NCBI RefSeq assembly: GCF_031082405.1
Contig: NZ_JAVHJU010000034.1
Location: 62,001 to 126,000 of the forward strand
Length of the DNA stretch: 64,000 nucleotides
Direction of reading: 5' to 3'
Origin: Amycolatopsis sp. A133
GTDB taxonomy: Bacteria; Actinomycetota; Actinomycetes; Mycobacteriales; Pseudonocardiaceae
Below are positions 11,601 to 22,920 of the stretch, piece by piece. Below the pieces are notes generated by a model. That model was given only the letters and a program-made list of their open reading frames with translations, was not told the origin of the DNA and made no database searches. The position numbers and the translations under genes are program-made. Each line of letters starts with the position of its first letter. Position 1 is the stretch's first letter.

Positions 11601-14600
11601 CCGGCGTGCTGGAGTTCAACGCCGACGTCTTCGACCACGCGAGCGCGGACGGCATCCTGCGCCGCCTCGAGGTGCTGCTGCGGGCCGCCTCGGCCGAGCC
11701 CGACCGCCCGGTCGGGGCCCTGGACCTTCTCGACGGGGACGAGCGCGATCGCGTGCTCACCGCCTGGGCCGGGTCCCTCGACCCGGCGGGCACCGAGACG
11801 TTCCCGGGGATGTTCGCCCGGCGCGTCGCCGAGGCCCCGGACGCGGTGGCGCTCGTCTTCGAGGACGTCGAGCTGACCTACGCCGAGGTGAACGCCCGCG
11901 CGAACCGGCTCGCGCACCTGCTGCTCGACCGCGGTGCCGGGCCGGAGCGCGTGGTCGCACTGGCCGTGCCGCGGTCGGTGGGCATGATCGTCGCCGAGCT
12001 GGCGGTGCTCAAGGCCGGTGCCGCGTACCTGCCGATCGACGTCGACTACCCGGGCGACCGCATCTCCTACATGGTCGAGGACGCGGCCCCGGTCTGCGTG
12101 GTGACGACCCGGGACGTCGAGGCGAAGCTGCCCGAGGCCCTGCCCCGGCTCCTCCTGGACGACGCGGCGCTCACGCGGATGTCCACAGAGGACCCGCAGG
12201 TGACGGTCACGCCGGAGAACGCGGCGTACGTGATCTACACGTCCGGCTCGTCCGGGCGGCCGAAGGGCGTCGTCCTCCAGCACTCGGGCGTGGCGAAGCT
12301 GGTCGCCACCCAGGTCGAGCGGTTCGGCGTGGGGCCGCACAGCCGGGTGCTGCAGTTCGCGTCGCCGAGTTTCGACGTCGCCTTCTGGGACCTGTGCCTC
12401 GGCCTGCTCTCGGGTGGCCGCCTCGTGGTGGTCCCGGCCGAGCGGCGGGTCGCCGGCCCGGCGCTGACCGAGTACGCGCACCGGCACGGCGTGGACTTCA
12501 TGATCCTCCCGCCCGCCCTGCTCGACGCCATGCCGGCGGAGTGCGACCTCCCCCGCGACAGCGTGCTGCTCGCCGGGACCGAGCGCGTGTCGCCCGAGCT
12601 GGTGCGCCGGTGGGCGCCCGGACGGCGGATGTTCAACGCCTACGGCCCGACCGAGGCCACCACCAACTCGACGCTCGGCGAGAGCGACCCGGCCGAGCTG
12701 GCGGACGCGACGGTCGTCCCGATCGGCATTCCCGACCCGGGAACGCGCGCGTACGTCCTCGACGCCGGGCTGCGGCCGGTCCCGCCCGGCGTGGTGGGGG
12801 AGCTGTACCTCGCCGGCAGCGGTCTGGCCCGCGGTTATCTCGGGCGGCCGGGGCTGACGGCGGAGCGGTTCGTCGCGGACCCGTTCGGTTCGGGCGGGCG
12901 GTTGTACCGCACGGGTGATCTGGTGAAGTGGTTGCCGGACGGTCGTCTGGTGTTCCTGGGCCGGGCCGACGACCAGGTCAAGATCCGTGGTTACCGGATC
13001 GAACTGGGTGAGATCGAGTCGGTGCTGGCCGAGCACCCGCGCGTCGGGCAGTCCGTCGTCGTCGCCCAGGACGGGCGGCTCATCGCTTACGCCGTGCCCG
13101 CGGCCGGGCGCGACGAAGAAGCGGAACTGGAGCACGTCGGCGAGTGGCGCGAGCTGCACGAGAACGTCTTCACCGAAGCGGCGTCCGGCGGGCTGGAGGA
13201 GAACTTCACCGGCTGGAACTCCAGCTACGACGGCACCCAAATCCCCCTCGACGAGATGCGGGAGTGGCACGCGGCCACGATCGACCGCATCCGTTCCCTG
13301 AGGAGACTCCCGCTTTCACGTGAAAGCTCCGCCTTGGGGCGGGTGCTGGAGATCGGTGTGGGGAGTGGGCTGATTCTGTCGCGGATCGCGCCGGACGCCG
13401 AGGAGTACTGGGGCGTCGACCTTTCCGAGAAGGCCATCGCCAACCTGCGGCGCGAACTCGCGGCGACGCCGTTCGCGGGCAAGGTCCACCTGGCCGCGCG
13501 GCCCGCCCACGACCTGGGTGAGCTGCCGGAGTTCGACACGGTGATCGTCAACTCGGTCGCGCAGTACTTCCCGAGCGTCGGCTACCTCGCCGAAGTCCTC
13601 CGCACGGCCGCGGCGCACGTCCGGCCGGGCGGCGTGCTCTTCCTCGGCGACATCCGGAACCTCCGCTCGCTGCGGGCGTTCCGGACGGCGACCGAGCTGC
13701 GGCACGGCCGCCGGGACGTCGCCGCGGTGGACCAGGCGATCGCGCGGGAAGGCGAACTCGTCCTCGACCCGGACTTCTTCGCGGCACTGGCCGGGGAACT
13801 CGACGGCTTCGACGACGTCGACCTGTGGGTCAAACGCGGCCACGCCCACAACGAGCTGACCCGGCACCGCTACGACGTCGTCCTGCGGAAAGCCCCGAAG
13901 CCGGCGCCGGTCGCCGAAGACGTGGTCGCGTTCGCCTCGGTGGAAGAGCTGGAGCGGCTGCTGACGGCCGGTCCGGCCCGGCTGCGCGTCACCGGCGTGC
14001 CGGACGCCCGGCTGTCCGGTGAACTCGCCGCCGTCACCGCGCTGGCCGCGGGGGACGCCGAGACGGCGCTGTCCTCTTTGGAGCAAAGGGACGGGGTGGA
14101 CCCCGAGGCGTTGCACGACCTCGGCGAGCGGCACGGCTACCGGGTGTACGCGACCTTCAACGCGAACGTCGGCGAGCTGGAAGTCGTGTTCACCACCGGT
14201 GAGCCGCAGCGGATCCACCGCGGCCGCCCGGTCCGGGCCGCCCTCGAGGCGCTGGGCAACCACCCGGCGGGGCAACGGGACACCGGCGCGCTCGTCGCGG
14301 CCCTGCGGGCCCACGTCCGCGACCGGCTGCCGCAGTACATGGTGCCCTCGGCGTTCGTGCTGCTGGACCGGCTCCCGCTGCTGGCCTCCGGCAAGCTGGA
14401 CCGCCGCGCCCTGCCGAGCCCGGACAAGCAGGCGGCCCCCACCGGCCGGGCCCCGCGGACCCCGGTCGAAGAGGTTCTGTGCGGGCTCTTCGCCGAGGTC
14501 CTCGACGCGGCGTCGATCGGGGTCGACGACGACTTCTTCGCCCTCGGCGGGCATTCGCTGATGGCGACCCGCCTGGTCGCCCGGCTCCGGGCGGTCTTCG

Positions 14601-17600
14601 GCGTCGAACTGCAGGTGCGGTCGGTGTTCGAGACGCCGACGGTGGCCGGGCTGGCCGCGCTGCTGGCCACGTCGGGCGCTTCGCCCGCCCGGCCCGCCCT
14701 GGTGCGCGCCGACCCGCGCCCGGAGGTGCTGCCGCTGTCGTTCGCCCAGCAGCGGCTGTGGTTCCTGCACCGGCTGGAAGGCCCGTCGGCGACGTACAAC
14801 ATGCCGACGGCGGTCCGGCTGACCGGCGACCTCGACGTCGGCGCGCTGCACACGGCGCTGGCCGACGTGGTCGGGCGCCACGAAGCCCTGCGCACGGTCT
14901 TCCCCGAGATCGACGGGGAAGCCCGGCAGCTGGTCCTCGACGACGTCACGATCCCGCTGCCGGTCCGCCCGGTCACCGGGACCGCGCTCGCCGACGCGGT
15001 GTCGGAAGCGGCCGGCACGGTGTTCGAGCTGGAGTCGGAGATCCCGCTGCGGGCGGAGCTGCTCCGCCTCGGTGCCCGCGAGCACGTCCTGGTGCTGGTG
15101 TTCCACCACATCGCCTCCGACGGCTGGTCGACCGCACCGCTGTGGCGGGACCTGGCGACGGCCTACACCGCCCGCCGGGCCGGTGCGGCCCCTGGGTGGA
15201 CACCGTTGCCGGTGCAGTACGCGGACTACACGCTGTGGCAGCGGGACGTCCTCGGCGAGCCGGTGATCGAACCGCAGCTGGCCTATTGGCGCACGGCACT
15301 CGCCGGCCTGCCGGAGCGGATCGAGCTGCCCACCGACCGGCCACACCCGGCGGAGGCGTCCTACCGCGGCGAGCAGTTCGCCTTCGGCTGGGACGCGGAA
15401 CTCCACAGTGGACTGGTCGAGCTCGCCCGGGCCTGCGGGGCCAGCGTGTTCATGGTCGTGCACGCCGGGCTCACCGCGGTGCTCACCCGGCTCGGCGCGG
15501 GCACCGACATCCCGCTCGGCACGTCCATCGCCGGGCGCACCGACTCCGCGCTCGACGACCTCGTCGGGTTCTTCGTCAACACCCTCGTCCTGCGCGTGGA
15601 CACGGGCGGCGACCCGTCGTTCCGCGACCTCGTGGCCCGGGTGCGCGAGCGCAGCCTCGACGCCTACGCCCACCAGGACGTCCCGTTCGAACGGCTGGTG
15701 GAGGCCCTGAACCCGGCCCGGTCGCTCGCGTACCACCCGCTGTTCCAGACGATGCTCGCCTGGCAGAACAACGCCGTCGCCGACGTCGCCCTGCCCGGTC
15801 TCACCGTCGCCGAGGAGCCGGTCCGCACCGGCACCGCGCGGGCCGACCTGACGTTCTTCGTCGGCGAGCGGCCCGGCCACCAGGCCGGGATCCGCGGCAC
15901 GGCGGAGTACAACAGCGACGTCTTCGACCGCGCGAGCGTCGAGGCGGTTCTGGAGCGGCTGCGGACGCTCTTGGCCGCCGTCGTCGCCGACCCGGACACG
16001 AGGATCGGCGCCGTCGACCTGCTCACCGGCGCCGAGCACGACCTGCTCGCCGCCGACCCCGCGACCCCGCTGCCCGCGGAGACGGCCGCCGGGCTGTTCG
16101 CGGCCCAGGTCGCGCGGACGCCGGCCGCTCCCGCCCTGGTGTTCGGCCCGGAGCGGCTGACCTACGCCGAGCTGGACACGCGGGCCACGCAGCTGGGCCG
16201 GGCGCTGCTCGCGCGCGGCGCGGGCCCGGAGCGGGTGGTGGCGGTCGCGCTGCCGCGGTCGGTGGACCTGGTCGTGGCGCTCTTGGCGGTCCTCAAGACC
16301 GGTGCCGCCTACCTGCCCCTGGACCTCAACCACCCGGCCGAACGCCTCGAGCTGATGCTCGCCGACGCGGCACCGCACCTGGTCATCGCCGGAGAAGGCT
16401 TCGGGGAGCGGCTCGTCCGGCCTGGTGACACCGGGCCGGAACCGGCCTGGCCGTCGATCGGCCCGGACCACCCGGCGTACGTGATCTTCACGTCGGGTTC
16501 CACCGGTCGCCCGAAGGCGGTCGCCGGCACCCAGCGGGCCCTGGCCAACCGGCTGCACTGGGGCCGGGACGTCGCTCGAGGCGTACGCGTGGCGAAGAGC
16601 GCGCTGACGTTCATCGACGGCTCGACCGAGCTGCTCGGCGGGCTCGTCGCGGGCGATCCGGTGGTCCTCGCCGACGACACCACGGCCACCGACCCGCACG
16701 CCCTCGCCGGATTGGTGCGCGAATCCGGCGCGCAGGTGCTGACCGTGGTGCCGAGCCTCCTCGCCACCTTCGCCGAGGACACCGAAGCCGGCGCGTTCGC
16801 CTCGGTGACGACGTGGATCACCAGCGGCGAACCGCTTTCCGGCGCCCTCGCGGCGAAGGTCGCGGCCCGCTGGCCGTCGGCGAAGCTGGTCAACCTCTAC
16901 GGCTGCTCCGAAGTCGCCGGTGACAGCCTGGCGCACGTCTGCGCCGGCTCCGTGGCGATCGGGCGGCCGATCGCGAACACCCGCGCGTACGTCCTCGATG
17001 CGGCGTTGCGGCCGGTGCCGCCGGGCGTCCGCGGTGAGCTGTACCTGGCCGGCGCCGGGCTCGCGCGGGGCTACCTCGGCCGTCCGGCGCTCACCGCCGA
17101 GCGGTTCGTCGCCTCGCCGTTCGAGCCGGGGGAGCGGATGTACCGGACCGGCGACCTCGTCCGCCGCCGCGCCGACGGGACCCTCGAGTTCCTCGGCCGT
17201 GCCGACCAGCAGCTCAAGATCCGCGGGTTCCGGATCGAGCCGGGCGAGGTCGAAGCCGCGTTGACGGCCGACGCCTCGGTGGCGCGCGCCGCCGTGATCG
17301 CCCGGGACGACCGGCTGATCGCTTACGTGGCGCCGTCTGGCGACCCGGTCGCGCTGCGGGCCTCGCTCGCCGGGCGGCTGCCGGAGTACCTAGTGCCGTC
17401 GACGATCGTCGTCCTGCCCGAGCTGCCGGTGAACGCCAACGGCAAGCTGGACCGTGCCGCCCTGCCCGACCCGGAGGTCCGCACCTCCGGCCGGGTCGCG
17501 CGGACCCCGGCCGAACAGGCGCTGTGCGAGCTGTTCGCCGACGTCCTCGGCGTCCCGGCGGTCGGCCCCGACGACGGCTTCTTCACCCTCGGCGGGCATT

Positions 17601-20600
17601 CGCTGCTGGCGACGCGGCTGGTCAGCCGGATCCGCGCGCTGCTCGGCGTCGAGGTGCCGATCCGGGCGGTGTTCGACGCGCCGACCCCGGCCCGCCTCGC
17701 CGAAGCACTGGACCCGGGCCGGCGCAGCCGGCCGGCTCTGGTGCCTGCCGAGCGGCCGGAGGTCCTGCCGCTGTCGTTCGCGCAACAGCGGCTGTGGTTC
17801 CTCGACCGCCTGGACGGGATGAACGCGACCTACAACATCCCGTGGGCGTGGGAACTGAGCGGCCCGGTCGACACCGAGGCACTGCAGGCCGCGTTGGGTG
17901 ACGTCGTGGCGCGCCACGAGATCCTCCGGACGCTCCTGGTCGAAGAGCAGGGCACCCCGCGGCAAGTCGTGCTCGACGAGGCTCGCCCGGTGCTGGTCAC
18001 CGAGACCGTGTCCGCGGCGGACCTCGACGAGCGCGTCACCGCGGCGGCGTCGTACTGCTTCACCCTCGACGCCGAAATCCCGATCCGGGCGACGCTCGTG
18101 TCGGCCGGACCGCAGCGGCACGTGTTCGTGCTGCTGGTGCACCACATCGCGGGTGACGGCTGGTCGCTGCCGCCGCTGAAGCGGGACCTCGACACCGCCT
18201 ACGCCGCCCGGCTCCGCGGCGAGCGTCCACAGTGGACGCCGTTGCCGGTGCAGTACGCGGACTACACGCTGTGGCAGCGGGAGATGTTCGGCCGGGCCGA
18301 CGACCCGGACAGCGTCCTCGGCGCTCAGGCGGCGTTCTGGCGCGACACCCTGGCCGGGATCCCGGACGAGCTGGCGCTCCCGGCCGACCGGCCGCGCCCG
18401 GCGCGCTCGACCAACCGCGGTGCCGCCGTGCCGTTCACCGTGCCCGCCGACGTGCACCGCGGCCTGCGGGAGCTGGCCCACCGCAGCGACACCAGCACGT
18501 TCATGGTGCTGCAGGCGGTGCTGGCCACCCTGCTGACCCGGCTCGGCGCGGGCACCGACATCCCGCTGGGGACGCCGGTGGCCGGCCGCACCGACCACGC
18601 ACTGGACGACCTCGCCGGGTTCTTCGTCAACACCCTCGTGCTGCGCACCGACACCGGCGGCGACCCGACGTTCCGGCAGCTGCTCGACCGCGTCCGCGAG
18701 GCCGACCTGGCGGCGTACGCCGGCCAGGACCTGCCGTTCGAGCACCTCGTCGAACTGCTCAACCCGCCCCGGTCCCTGGCCCGGCACCCGCTGTTCCAGG
18801 TCATGCTCGCGGTCTACCACTCGGGTTCGGAGCCGGAACGGCTGCTCGGGCTGGAGGCGGCCTACCGGGACACCGGGCTGCGGCAGGCGAAGTTCGACCT
18901 GTCGTTCGACCTGGTCGAAACGGCCGACGGCATCAACGGCGACCTCGAGTACAGCCTCGACCTCTTCGACGAGCCGACGGCGCGGACGCTCACCGAGCGC
19001 CTGGTCCGGGTGATGGCGGCGGTGGTCGCGGACCCGGACCGGCCGCTGAGCCGGATCGACGTCCTCGAACCCGCCGAGCGGACCCGGATCGTGCACGAGT
19101 GGGGCGCCGGCGAGCCGCTGACACTCCCGGCGCCGACCGTGATCGACCGGCTGGCCGCCCAGGTGGCGGCGACCCCGGACGCGATCGCGCTCAGCGACGC
19201 GGATTCGAGCGTCACGTTCGCCGGGTTCGCCGCCCGGACCGACCGCCTCGCCCGGTGGCTCGCGGCCCGGGGCGCGGGGCCGGAGAAGGTCGTGGCGCTG
19301 GTGCTGCCCCGCTCGGCGGCCGTCGTCGAGGCGATCTTCGGGGTGTTCAAGACGGGCGCGGCGTACCTGCCGGTGGACCCGGACCAGCCGGGGGACCGGA
19401 TCGCGGCGATCGTCGCCGACTCCGGCGCCTCGCTGGTACTCTCCAGCCGTTCGCTGGCTTCGCCGGTGCCCGGGGCGCTGTTCGTCGAGGACGTCGTGGA
19501 CAGTTCCGCTGTCCTCACGCCGCCGTCGCCGTCGAACCCGGCGTACGTGCTCTACACGTCCGGCTCCACCGGCAAGCCCAAGGGTGTGGTGATCCCGCAC
19601 TCCGGTCTGGTGAACCTGTTCCACAGCCACCGGGAGACGCTCTACCGCCCGGCGGTCGCGGCCGCGGGCGGGCGGCGGCTGCGGGTCGGGCACGCGTGGG
19701 CGTTCTTCTTCGACGCGTCGTGGCAGCCGCAGCTGTGGCTGCTCGACGGGCACGAGGTGCACGTCGTCGACGACGACACCCGCCGCGACCCGGACCGGCT
19801 GGCGGCCGTGGTGCGCGACCGCGGGCTCGACTTCCTCGAGCTCACGCCGTCGCACTTCGCGCAGCTGGCCGCGGCCGGCGTGATCTCCGATGGCCGCTGC
19901 GCCCTCGGCGTGGTCGGCGTCGGCGGTGAAGCCGTTTCCCAGTCGCTGTGGGAGACCCTGGCGTCGATGCCGGGCACGGCGACGTACAACCTCTACGGCC
20001 CCACCGAAGCCACGGTGGACGCGCTGGTCGGCCGCTTCGGCGACGCCGATCGGCCGGTCATCGGCCGTCCGGTGCACAACACCCGCGCGTACGTCCTCGA
20101 CGGCGGCCTCTCGCCGGTCCCGGCCGGGGTGCCGGGCGAGCTGTACCTGGCCGGCGCCGGGCTGGCCCGCGGCTACCACGAGCGGCCCGGGCTCACCGCG
20201 GACCGGTTCGTCGCCGACCCGTTCGGACCGCCGGGGGAGCGGATGTACCGCACCGGCGACCTGGTGCGGTGGCGGCCCGGCGGGCAGCTCGAGTACCTCG
20301 GCCGCACCGACGACCAGGTCAAGATCCGCGGCTTCCGGATCGAACCGGGCGAAATCGAGACGGCGCTGGCCCGGCACGAGGACGTCGCCCAGGCGCTCGT
20401 CGTCGTCCGCGAAGACCGGGACAAGCGGCTGGTCGCCTACACCACGCCGGCCACCGCGGACCCGGTGCGGCTGCGGGAGTTCCTCGCGCGGTCGCTGCCG
20501 GAGTACATGGTGCCCGCGGCGATCGTGCCCCTCGACGCCTTCCCCGTCACGGCCAACGGGAAGCTCGACAAGGCCGCCCTGCCGGTGCCGGAGTTCGAGG

Positions 20601-20845
20601 CACGCGGCCGGGCACCCGAAACGCCCGTGGAGAAGGCGCTCTGCGAGATCTTCGCGGAGGTTCTGGACGTCACCGCCGTCGGCGCCGACGACGATCTGTT
20701 CACCCTCGGCGGCCATTCGATGCTGCTCGTGGTCCTGCGCAACCGGATCACCGAACGGCTCGGCACCGAGCTGGCCATCGCCGAGTTCTTCCGTACCCCC
20801 ACCGCGGCCGGACTTGCCGCGCTGTTGACCCGAGACACGGAGTAG
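2693..20845 (+). CDS. Five-module NRPS with three embedded N-methyltransferases
   Basis: Single 6,050-residue peptide synthetase. GTG 2693 ([16 protein letters not shown]) was chosen over an upstream ATG at 2597 that overlaps the iron box; GGGAGG lies 11 bases before it. Approximate domains in residues: C remnant 14-200 (no HHxxxDG); A1 213-623, MT1 650-913, A1 end 1046-1103, T1 1118-1186; C2 1206-1636, A2 1650-2080, MT2 2103-2336, T2 2497-2563; C3 2580-3016, A3 3033-3456, MT3 3473-3733, T3 3923-3993; C4 4013-4446, A4 4460-4930, T4 4936-5003; C5 5023-5463, A5 5480-5967, T5 5977-6043. C2-C5 keep HHIA(A/S/G)DGWS, all five T domains keep GGHS, and each MT has VLEIGVGSG. Eye-derived codes: A1 and A3 DVWILAATN (unassigned), A2 DVWHLSLVD (Ser), A4 IDTTISLGD (beta-Ala-like), A5 DAQEGGLVD (unassigned, polar). 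There is no epimerase or thioesterase. Iron box, importer and MbtH imply a siderophore; the product is unknown. Confidence 0.95.
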   Translation: MSNGDAVQQVSRLGFWRDRLASVPKELPLPVDRPYPAEPVFARLDRPLPAVDELTLLAAFTVLLSRYAGTVDVVLGIGALVPLRVDLGGSPGFADVVARVREAREEALAHEVRFADLVAELDPEPGRGGALLVNVGFGAETGLPLDLNLTADGLHYRADVFDESTVYRMVGHLERLLADAQHRPQWPVNRLDLMTAPERHRLLEEWNDTDFTAPLATLPELFAARVRENPDAVALVFEDEELTYAELDARANRLAHILIGRGAGPEQVVALAVPRSIEMIVAELAVLKAGAAYLPLDQDYPAERIAFMVSDARPVCVVTTRDLTDRFDGDVLLLDDISWDPATDPAADIVPANAAYVIYTSGSTGRPKGVVVSHAGVAKLVATQSERFGVGPHSRVLQFASPSFDVAFWDLCLGLLSGGRLVIVPAERRVPGPALAEYAHAHGVDFMILPPALLAEFPEDCDLPRDSVLLAGTERVSPELVRRWAPGRRMFNAYGPTEATTNSTLGLCDPGITPGSAVPIGVPDPGTRAYVLDAALAPVPVGVAGELYLAGSGLARGYLGRPGLTAERFVADPFGSGGRLYRTGDLVKWLPDGRLVFLGRADDQVKIRGYRIELGEIESVLAEHPRVGQSVVVAQDGQLIAYAVPVPDRDQAAERGHVDEWHDVHEEMLAGSHGIEENFAGWNSSYDGTEIPLEQMREWHAATIDRIRSLRGLPLSRESSALGRVLEIGVGSGLILSRIAPGAETYWGVDLSESAIENVRREVAAMPELAGKVHLAARPAHDLGELPEFDTVIINSVAQYFPSADYLAEVVKTAAGLLAPGGTIFVGDIRNLRSLRAFRTAVELHRGRADVAAVDQAIAREGELVLDPDFFAALARKLEGFGDVDLWVKRGKAHNELTRHRYDVVLRKAPRPEAAEEQVVAFGGLGAVERFLAAETPERLRVTAIPDARLAGELAAVRALDTGDAEAALTALERRDGVDPEALYRLGERAGYRVAVTLAPEAGELEAVFLRPNVAFGALDATNATLGRSGQGGPAYRPVRQTGTPGSYANNPAARRETGALVASLRAHVRDRLPLYMVPSAFVVLDKLPVLASGKLDRKALPSPERFTAGPGRAPRNPVEQLLCEMFADVLGVPQAGPDDDFFALGGHSLLATRLIQRIRTAVGAEVPVRAVFDAPTPAALAELLAGAVTETERRPLARVAERPERLPLSFAQQRLWFLHGLEGGSATYNVPLVMRLTGELDVEALRRALTDVLDRHEALRTIFPVADGVPYQEVLPEATVELTVREVTDVDTEVDRLVRGVFDLGAGVPVRAELLTVDPRRHVLVLVVHHIAADGWSLSPLWRDIATAYRARLDGEAPQWTPLPVQYADYTLWQRELLATEEPAQLEYWRETLAGLPDRIPLPLDRPHPPVSAYRGGFFTFTWDTGLQAGLADLARACGASPFMVVHAGLTALLSRLGAGTDIPIGTPIAGRTDAGLDDLVGFFVNTLVLRVDTGGDPSFRDLVARVRERSLDAYAHQDVPFERLVEALNPARSLAHHPLFQTMLAWQNTPGTGVELPGLTVTEQPVGTGTAKFDLWFSFTERADGVGGQAEFNAEVFDRATVTGVLDRLETLLRQVVAAPDRRLGSLDVLTPAERDGLEKTWSGATEPIPAVTVPDLFAAQVARTPDQPALVFEDEELTYAELDAVSNRLARVLAARGAGPERVVALALPRSTHLVTAILAVLKTGAAYLPLDPGYPADRIAFMLDDADPALVLAVADTAVPGALLLDDPDTLAGVPDAPLEAVLRPENPAYVIYTSGSTGRPKGVVVPHAGIVNRLLWMQDEYGLTDGDRVLQKTPSSFDVSVWEFLWPLLTGATEVLARPDGHKDPAYLARLIRDRGITTVHFVPSMLQVFLQEPAAGECTSLRRVLCSGEALPPAAVAQFGQVLDAELHNLYGPTEASVDVTSHRTSTKDGSVPIGRPVWNTRTYVLDAALRPVPPGTPGELYLAGVQLARGYLGRAGLTAERFVADPFGAPGARMYRTGDLARFRSDGVLEFLGRGDEQIKIRGFRVEPGEIAATLAAHDDVAHAVVVAREDRPGDVRLVGYVVPADTSGSAEEETEQVGEWRALYDSMYSGAEDEFAGWNSSYTGEPLPRAEMREWRDAIVTRIRELQPRRVLEIGVGSGLLLTELAPHCAAYWGTDFSAEVITSLGERVAADPALAERVELRTGDAADLTGLPAAFFDTIVLNSVVQYFPSGTYLLDVVRQALALLAPGGSLFVGDVRDLRQVRAFHTAVARTRGGDVEQRLLREKELLVAPEFFAGLDGVAADIRVKRGRAVNELTQYRYDVVLRPGAAEPLPVETLTWGTDVSTVDEVVARLGDGLRVEGVPNGRITEGVHPEDWYELGAVVTWSAAGDGSVDVLFTTGDPAGAFRPGPDPLLTYTGNPRRSRRSAALPTQLRALAAERLPEHMVPSAIVVLDALPVTANGKLDRRALPAPERSAPVSDREPRTPVERQLCELFADVLGLPRVGPDDSFFALGGHSLLATRLIARVRTAVGAELEVRAVFETPTPAGLAGVLATARGTARPPLVRTRRPELVPLSGAQQRLWFLHHLEGPSATYNVPLIMRLEGDLDVEALRTALSDVLARHEALRTRFPQRDGVPYQDILPAGEFDLRVRAVDDLDEALTGLVRGSFDLERHVPVRAELLRLGAREHVFALVFHHIASDGWSMAPLWRDIATAYAARRAGDTPQWTPLPVQYADYTLWQQDLLGREDDPDSVLSAQLDYWRTALDGLPDRIELPLDRPHPATATFRGELHTFTWDAGLHTRLAELARECGASVFMVVHAALAALLTRLGAGTDVPIGSPIAGRTDAGLDDLVGFFVNTLVLRVDTGGEPTFRELLARVRERNLDAYAHQDVPFERLVEVLNPARSLSYHPLFQVMIAGQNNTRAEVTLPGLAVTEIPVTTGTSKFDLSISLTEREAGIAGVLEFNADVFDHASADGILRRLEVLLRAASAEPDRPVGALDLLDGDERDRVLTAWAGSLDPAGTETFPGMFARRVAEAPDAVALVFEDVELTYAEVNARANRLAHLLLDRGAGPERVVALAVPRSVGMIVAELAVLKAGAAYLPIDVDYPGDRISYMVEDAAPVCVVTTRDVEAKLPEALPRLLLDDAALTRMSTEDPQVTVTPENAAYVIYTSGSSGRPKGVVLQHSGVAKLVATQVERFGVGPHSRVLQFASPSFDVAFWDLCLGLLSGGRLVVVPAERRVAGPALTEYAHRHGVDFMILPPALLDAMPAECDLPRDSVLLAGTERVSPELVRRWAPGRRMFNAYGPTEATTNSTLGESDPAELADATVVPIGIPDPGTRAYVLDAGLRPVPPGVVGELYLAGSGLARGYLGRPGLTAERFVADPFGSGGRLYRTGDLVKWLPDGRLVFLGRADDQVKIRGYRIELGEIESVLAEHPRVGQSVVVAQDGRLIAYAVPAAGRDEEAELEHVGEWRELHENVFTEAASGGLEENFTGWNSSYDGTQIPLDEMREWHAATIDRIRSLRRLPLSRESSALGRVLEIGVGSGLILSRIAPDAEEYWGVDLSEKAIANLRRELAATPFAGKVHLAARPAHDLGELPEFDTVIVNSVAQYFPSVGYLAEVLRTAAAHVRPGGVLFLGDIRNLRSLRAFRTATELRHGRRDVAAVDQAIAREGELVLDPDFFAALAGELDGFDDVDLWVKRGHAHNELTRHRYDVVLRKAPKPAPVAEDVVAFASVEELERLLTAGPARLRVTGVPDARLSGELAAVTALAAGDAETALSSLEQRDGVDPEALHDLGERHGYRVYATFNANVGELEVVFTTGEPQRIHRGRPVRAALEALGNHPAGQRDTGALVAALRAHVRDRLPQYMVPSAFVLLDRLPLLASGKLDRRALPSPDKQAAPTGRAPRTPVEEVLCGLFAEVLDAASIGVDDDFFALGGHSLMATRLVARLRAVFGVELQVRSVFETPTVAGLAALLATSGASPARPALVRADPRPEVLPLSFAQQRLWFLHRLEGPSATYNMPTAVRLTGDLDVGALHTALADVVGRHEALRTVFPEIDGEARQLVLDDVTIPLPVRPVTGTALADAVSEAAGTVFELESEIPLRAELLRLGAREHVLVLVFHHIASDGWSTAPLWRDLATAYTARRAGAAPGWTPLPVQYADYTLWQRDVLGEPVIEPQLAYWRTALAGLPERIELPTDRPHPAEASYRGEQFAFGWDAELHSGLVELARACGASVFMVVHAGLTAVLTRLGAGTDIPLGTSIAGRTDSALDDLVGFFVNTLVLRVDTGGDPSFRDLVARVRERSLDAYAHQDVPFERLVEALNPARSLAYHPLFQTMLAWQNNAVADVALPGLTVAEEPVRTGTARADLTFFVGERPGHQAGIRGTAEYNSDVFDRASVEAVLERLRTLLAAVVADPDTRIGAVDLLTGAEHDLLAADPATPLPAETAAGLFAAQVARTPAAPALVFGPERLTYAELDTRATQLGRALLARGAGPERVVAVALPRSVDLVVALLAVLKTGAAYLPLDLNHPAERLELMLADAAPHLVIAGEGFGERLVRPGDTGPEPAWPSIGPDHPAYVIFTSGSTGRPKAVAGTQRALANRLHWGRDVARGVRVAKSALTFIDGSTELLGGLVAGDPVVLADDTTATDPHALAGLVRESGAQVLTVVPSLLATFAEDTEAGAFASVTTWITSGEPLSGALAAKVAARWPSAKLVNLYGCSEVAGDSLAHVCAGSVAIGRPIANTRAYVLDAALRPVPPGVRGELYLAGAGLARGYLGRPALTAERFVASPFEPGERMYRTGDLVRRRADGTLEFLGRADQQLKIRGFRIEPGEVEAALTADASVARAAVIARDDRLIAYVAPSGDPVALRASLAGRLPEYLVPSTIVVLPELPVNANGKLDRAALPDPEVRTSGRVARTPAEQALCELFADVLGVPAVGPDDGFFTLGGHSLLATRLVSRIRALLGVEVPIRAVFDAPTPARLAEALDPGRRSRPALVPAERPEVLPLSFAQQRLWFLDRLDGMNATYNIPWAWELSGPVDTEALQAALGDVVARHEILRTLLVEEQGTPRQVVLDEARPVLVTETVSAADLDERVTAAASYCFTLDAEIPIRATLVSAGPQRHVFVLLVHHIAGDGWSLPPLKRDLDTAYAARLRGERPQWTPLPVQYADYTLWQREMFGRADDPDSVLGAQAAFWRDTLAGIPDELALPADRPRPARSTNRGAAVPFTVPADVHRGLRELAHRSDTSTFMVLQAVLATLLTRLGAGTDIPLGTPVAGRTDHALDDLAGFFVNTLVLRTDTGGDPTFRQLLDRVREADLAAYAGQDLPFEHLVELLNPPRSLARHPLFQVMLAVYHSGSEPERLLGLEAAYRDTGLRQAKFDLSFDLVETADGINGDLEYSLDLFDEPTARTLTERLVRVMAAVVADPDRPLSRIDVLEPAERTRIVHEWGAGEPLTLPAPTVIDRLAAQVAATPDAIALSDADSSVTFAGFAARTDRLARWLAARGAGPEKVVALVLPRSAAVVEAIFGVFKTGAAYLPVDPDQPGDRIAAIVADSGASLVLSSRSLASPVPGALFVEDVVDSSAVLTPPSPSNPAYVLYTSGSTGKPKGVVIPHSGLVNLFHSHRETLYRPAVAAAGGRRLRVGHAWAFFFDASWQPQLWLLDGHEVHVVDDDTRRDPDRLAAVVRDRGLDFLELTPSHFAQLAAAGVISDGRCALGVVGVGGEAVSQSLWETLASMPGTATYNLYGPTEATVDALVGRFGDADRPVIGRPVHNTRAYVLDGGLSPVPAGVPGELYLAGAGLARGYHERPGLTADRFVADPFGPPGERMYRTGDLVRWRPGGQLEYLGRTDDQVKIRGFRIEPGEIETALARHEDVAQALVVVREDRDKRLVAYTTPATADPVRLREFLARSLPEYMVPAAIVPLDAFPVTANGKLDKAALPVPEFEARGRAPETPVEKALCEIFAEVLDVTAVGADDDLFTLGGHSMLLVVLRNRITERLGTELAIAEFFRTPTAAGLAALLTRDTE
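4340..4911 (+). repeat. Module 1 copy of near-identical A/MT segments
   Basis: Two blocks of this stretch (4340-4604 and 4777-4911) match 12812-13076 and 13255-13389 in module 3 with about 3 and 1 mismatches respectively. They are identical even at synonymous sites with non-preferred codons. The piece between the blocks (4605-4776) differs. A third match of about 85 bases lies at 3868-3952. This looks like recent sequence exchange between modules 1 and 3. Confidence 0.85.
5722..5776. repeat. REP-like palindrome inserted in frame in NRPS module 1
   Basis: Arms 5722-5739 and 5759-5776 are exact reverse complements (18 bp). The 19-base centre folds further (GCGT-TGG-ACGC, with GGT/ACC and one bulge). 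It is translated as [18 protein letters not shown] at the end of MT1. The same place in module 3 lacks it, so it appears to be an in-frame insertion rather than part of the fold. Confidence 0.85.
12812..13389 (+). repeat. Module 3 copy of near-identical A/MT segments
   Basis: Partner of 4340-4911. The second block includes the palindrome CTTTCACGTGAAAG in both copies (module 1 near 4835, module 3 near 13313), within an unusually low-GC stretch for this gene. Confidence 0.85.
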
Positions 20846-20847
20846 AC

Positions 20848-21264
20848 GTGCACCGCACCCTGATGAACGCCAAGATCCACCGCGCCACCGTCACGCAGGC
20901 CGACCTGCACTACGTCGGTTCGCTGACCATCGACGCCGAGCTGATGGCCGCCGCGGACATCGTCGAGGGCGAGCGGGTCCAGGTCGTCGACATCACCAAC
21001 GGCGCCCGGCTGGAGACCTACGCCATCACCGGCGAGCCGGGCTCCGGCGTGATCGGCGTCAACGGCGCCGCGGCGCACCTCGTGCACCCCGGCGACCTCG
21101 TCATCATCATCACCTACGCCCAGGTCCACGAGTCCGAGCGCGCCGCGCACCGGCCGCGGGTGGTGCACGTGGACGGCGACAACCGGCAGGTCCACCTGGG
21201 TCACGACCCGGCCGAGCCGGTGCCCGGCGCGCCGGCGCAGCTGTCCGGCCGGGGTGGGCGCTGA
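20848..21264 (+). CDS. panD: Aspartate 1-decarboxylase (PanD-like), beta-alanine supply
   Basis: Pyruvoyl enzyme that converts L-aspartate to beta-alanine; 138 residues. It aligns with E. coli PanD from the first residues: Lys9, the self-cleavage pair Gly24-Ser25 in LHYVGS, Arg54, Thr57 and Tyr58 in [11 protein letters not shown], and the NGAAAH motif. The GTG start is 2 bases after the NRPS stop, so the two are translated together. No other pantothenate genes are near. The likely role is to feed beta-alanine to NRPS module 4 rather than to make coenzyme A; a housekeeping panD is expected elsewhere. The enzyme identity is strong; the pathway role is inferred from position and the A4 code. Confidence 0.93.
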   Translation: MHRTLMNAKIHRATVTQADLHYVGSLTIDAELMAAADIVEGERVQVVDITNGARLETYAITGEPGSGVIGVNGAAAHLVHPGDLVIIITYAQVHESERAAHRPRVVHVDGDNRQVHLGHDPAEPVPGAPAQLSGRGGR

Positions 21265-21292
21265 CACAGTTGCTTCGGGAGGCTGCCCTAAA

Positions 21293-21311
21293 TAAGGTGT
21301 GCCTATCCTAA
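21293..21311. promoter_or_regulatory. Iron box upstream of the siderophore-binding lipoprotein
   Basis: TAAGGTGTGCCTATCCTAA matches the IdeR/DmdR consensus at about 14 of 19 positions and lies 60 bases before the ATG of the binding protein. It suggests a separate iron-responsive promoter for the binding protein and mbtH. Confidence 0.7.
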
Positions 21312-21371
21312 AGTCTCTGGTGAAATCCGGGGGTCGGCCACCCGGACCCCCGAAGCTCTCGAAAGGTGCTC

Positions 21372-22397
21372 ATGTCCGTGTTCCAAGGCGCTGCCGGGCT
21401 CAGCCGGCGTGGATTCCTGATCGGGGCGGGTGGCGTCGCCGCCGCCGCGGCCCTCACCGCGTGCGGCAGCAGCGGTGACAAGCCCGCGGGCGCCGCTTCC
21501 GGCCCGTGGGAGTTCACCGACGACCGCGGCCAGAAGGCCGCGCGCGACCAGCGCCCGGCCCGCGTCGTGGCTTACGTCAGCGCGGCCGCCGCGCTGTGGG
21601 ACTACGGCGTCCGCCCGGCCGGCGTCTTCGGCCCGCAGAAGACCGCGTCCGGCGGCAAGGAGCTCCAGGCGGGCAACATCGACCTGGGCGCCGTCACGTC
21701 GATCGGCAACGCGTGGGACGACTTCAGCATGGAGAAGTTCGCCGCGCTCAAGCCCGACCTGGTCGTCACCGGCCTGACCGGCACCAAGCCGACGGACATG
21801 TGGGTGCTGACCGACGACCTCGGCCCGAAGGTGCAGCAGGTCGCCCCGATCGTCGCGCTGTCGGAGTACAAGGTCACGCTGCCGAAGGTGATCGAGCGCT
21901 ACTCGCAGCTGGCCGTCGCCCTCGGCGGCGACCCGAACTCCGACACCATGAAGAAGGCCAAGGAGGACTTCGGCAAGGCGTCCGAGGACCTGCGCGCGGC
22001 GGCGAAGGAGAAGGCCGGGCTCAAGGTCCTCGTGCTGTACGGCGACAAGGACGGCCTGTACATCGCGAAGCCGGAGTACTTCGCCGACCTCGCCTACTAC
22101 CGCGAGCTCGGGCTGGACATCGTCTCCGGCGGCGGCAACGAGGACTACTGGGAGCAGCTGAGCTGGGAGCAGGCGGGCAAGTACCCGGCCGACCTGATCC
22201 TCACCGACACGCGGTCCTACGCGCTGCCGCGCGCCCAGATGACGCAGTTCCCGACCTGGAACCAGCTGCCCGCGGTCAAGGCGGACCAGCTGGGTGACTG
22301 GTCGGCCGAACCGCGCTTCAACCACCTGCTCGCCACGCCGGTCATCCAGAAGCTGACCGCGCTGGTGAAGGGTGCCCGCACGGACATCACCGCCTGA
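21372..22397 (+). CDS. Fe-siderophore-binding lipoprotein of the ABC importer
   Basis: Extracellular solute-binding protein (FepB/FecB type), 341 residues, anchored to the membrane as a lipoprotein. The N-terminus has a twin-arginine motif (SRRGFL, Arg12-Arg13) and a lipobox LTAC with Cys31, so it is probably exported folded by Tat. The mature part contains the class III binding-protein pattern, including [27 protein letters not shown] and a long helix around [19 protein letters not shown] 21372, 5 bases after GAAAGG, is preferred to the GTG at 21366. The iron box upstream and the importer genes at 1-2557 identify its partner complex. The ligand is probably the NRPS product. Confidence 0.93.
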   Translation: MSVFQGAAGLSRRGFLIGAGGVAAAAALTACGSSGDKPAGAASGPWEFTDDRGQKAARDQRPARVVAYVSAAAALWDYGVRPAGVFGPQKTASGGKELQAGNIDLGAVTSIGNAWDDFSMEKFAALKPDLVVTGLTGTKPTDMWVLTDDLGPKVQQVAPIVALSEYKVTLPKVIERYSQLAVALGGDPNSDTMKKAKEDFGKASEDLRAAAKEKAGLKVLVLYGDKDGLYIAKPEYFADLAYYRELGLDIVSGGGNEDYWEQLSWEQAGKYPADLILTDTRSYALPRAQMTQFPTWNQLPAVKADQLGDWSAEPRFNHLLATPVIQKLTALVKGARTDITA

Positions 22398-22408
22398 GGA
22401 GGCCCGCG

Positions 22409-22618
22409 ATGACCAACCCGTTCGAAGATCCCGCCGGGACGTACCTGGTCCTGGTGAACGCCGAAAACCAGCACAGCCTCTGGCCGGAGTTCGCCGACGT
22501 CCCGGCCGGCTGGACGGTCGCCTTCGGCCCGTCGGGCCGCCAGGAGTGCCTGGACCACGTGGAAGCGAACTGGACGGACATGCGCCCCAAGTCCCTGGCC
22601 GACGCCATGGACGCCTGA
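22409..22618 (+). CDS. mbtH: MbtH-like NRPS accessory protein
   Basis: Small chaperone-like partner that binds A domains and supports their adenylation activity; 69 residues, the usual size. It shows the family pattern NPFEDP, then [15 protein letters not shown], then [18 protein letters not shown]. It starts 11 bases after the binding-protein stop and is preceded by TGAGGAGG, so it is in the same transcript. A strong hairpin follows. It almost certainly serves the NRPS at 2693. Confidence 0.97.
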   Translation: MTNPFEDPAGTYLVLVNAENQHSLWPEFADVPAGWTVAFGPSGRQECLDHVEANWTDMRPKSLADAMDA

Positions 22619-22634
22619 CCACCTCCCACCCGGC

Positions 22635-22662
22635 ACGCCGGGAGCCACGAGGCTCCCGGCGT
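22635..22662. terminator. Hairpin terminator after mbtH
   Basis: Exact 12-bp inverted repeat (ACGCCGGGAGCC / GGCTCCCGGCGT) around the 4-base loop ACGA, 16 bases after the mbtH stop. There is no long T tract, as is common in actinobacteria. Confidence 0.8.
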
Positions 22663-22681
22663 GTCGTCGTCCCACCCGAGT

Positions 22682-22744
22682 GATGCCCCGCCAATCACGC
22701 GAGATGCCCCGCCAATCACGCGAGATACGCCTCTAATCACGCGA
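22682..22744. repeat. Three tandem 21-bp units
   Basis: Units at 22682-22702 and 22703-22723 are identical; the third at 22724-22744 matches at 17 of 21 positions. Each ends AATCACGCGA. It lies between the mbtH terminator and the lectin-like gene. It codes for nothing obvious and may belong to a dispersed intergenic repeat family. Confidence 0.8.
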
Positions 22745-22920
22745 GTTCCGGCCCCGACGTCAACCGGCAAGGGTCGCGTTCCTGTCAATACTCGGCCGTT
22801 TGCCTAACAAACTGGACTATTCACACCAATGGCCGTTAATGGAGTGCTCGCCTGCTCTCAAGATCGGTATCGTCCGCCGGGTGACTCAAATCGCGCATCT
22901 TCGCCGTCATCGCCGCGGCA

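Noticed and set aside
4838-13270. Very long antisense open frame (2,810 codons) opposite the NRPS, with others at 13316-16936 and 17390-20716
   Set aside because: Composition is His/Arg/Gly/Gln-rich with no domain, and it mirrors the codon bias of the repetitive NRPS gene. High-GC genes commonly leave the antisense frame open.
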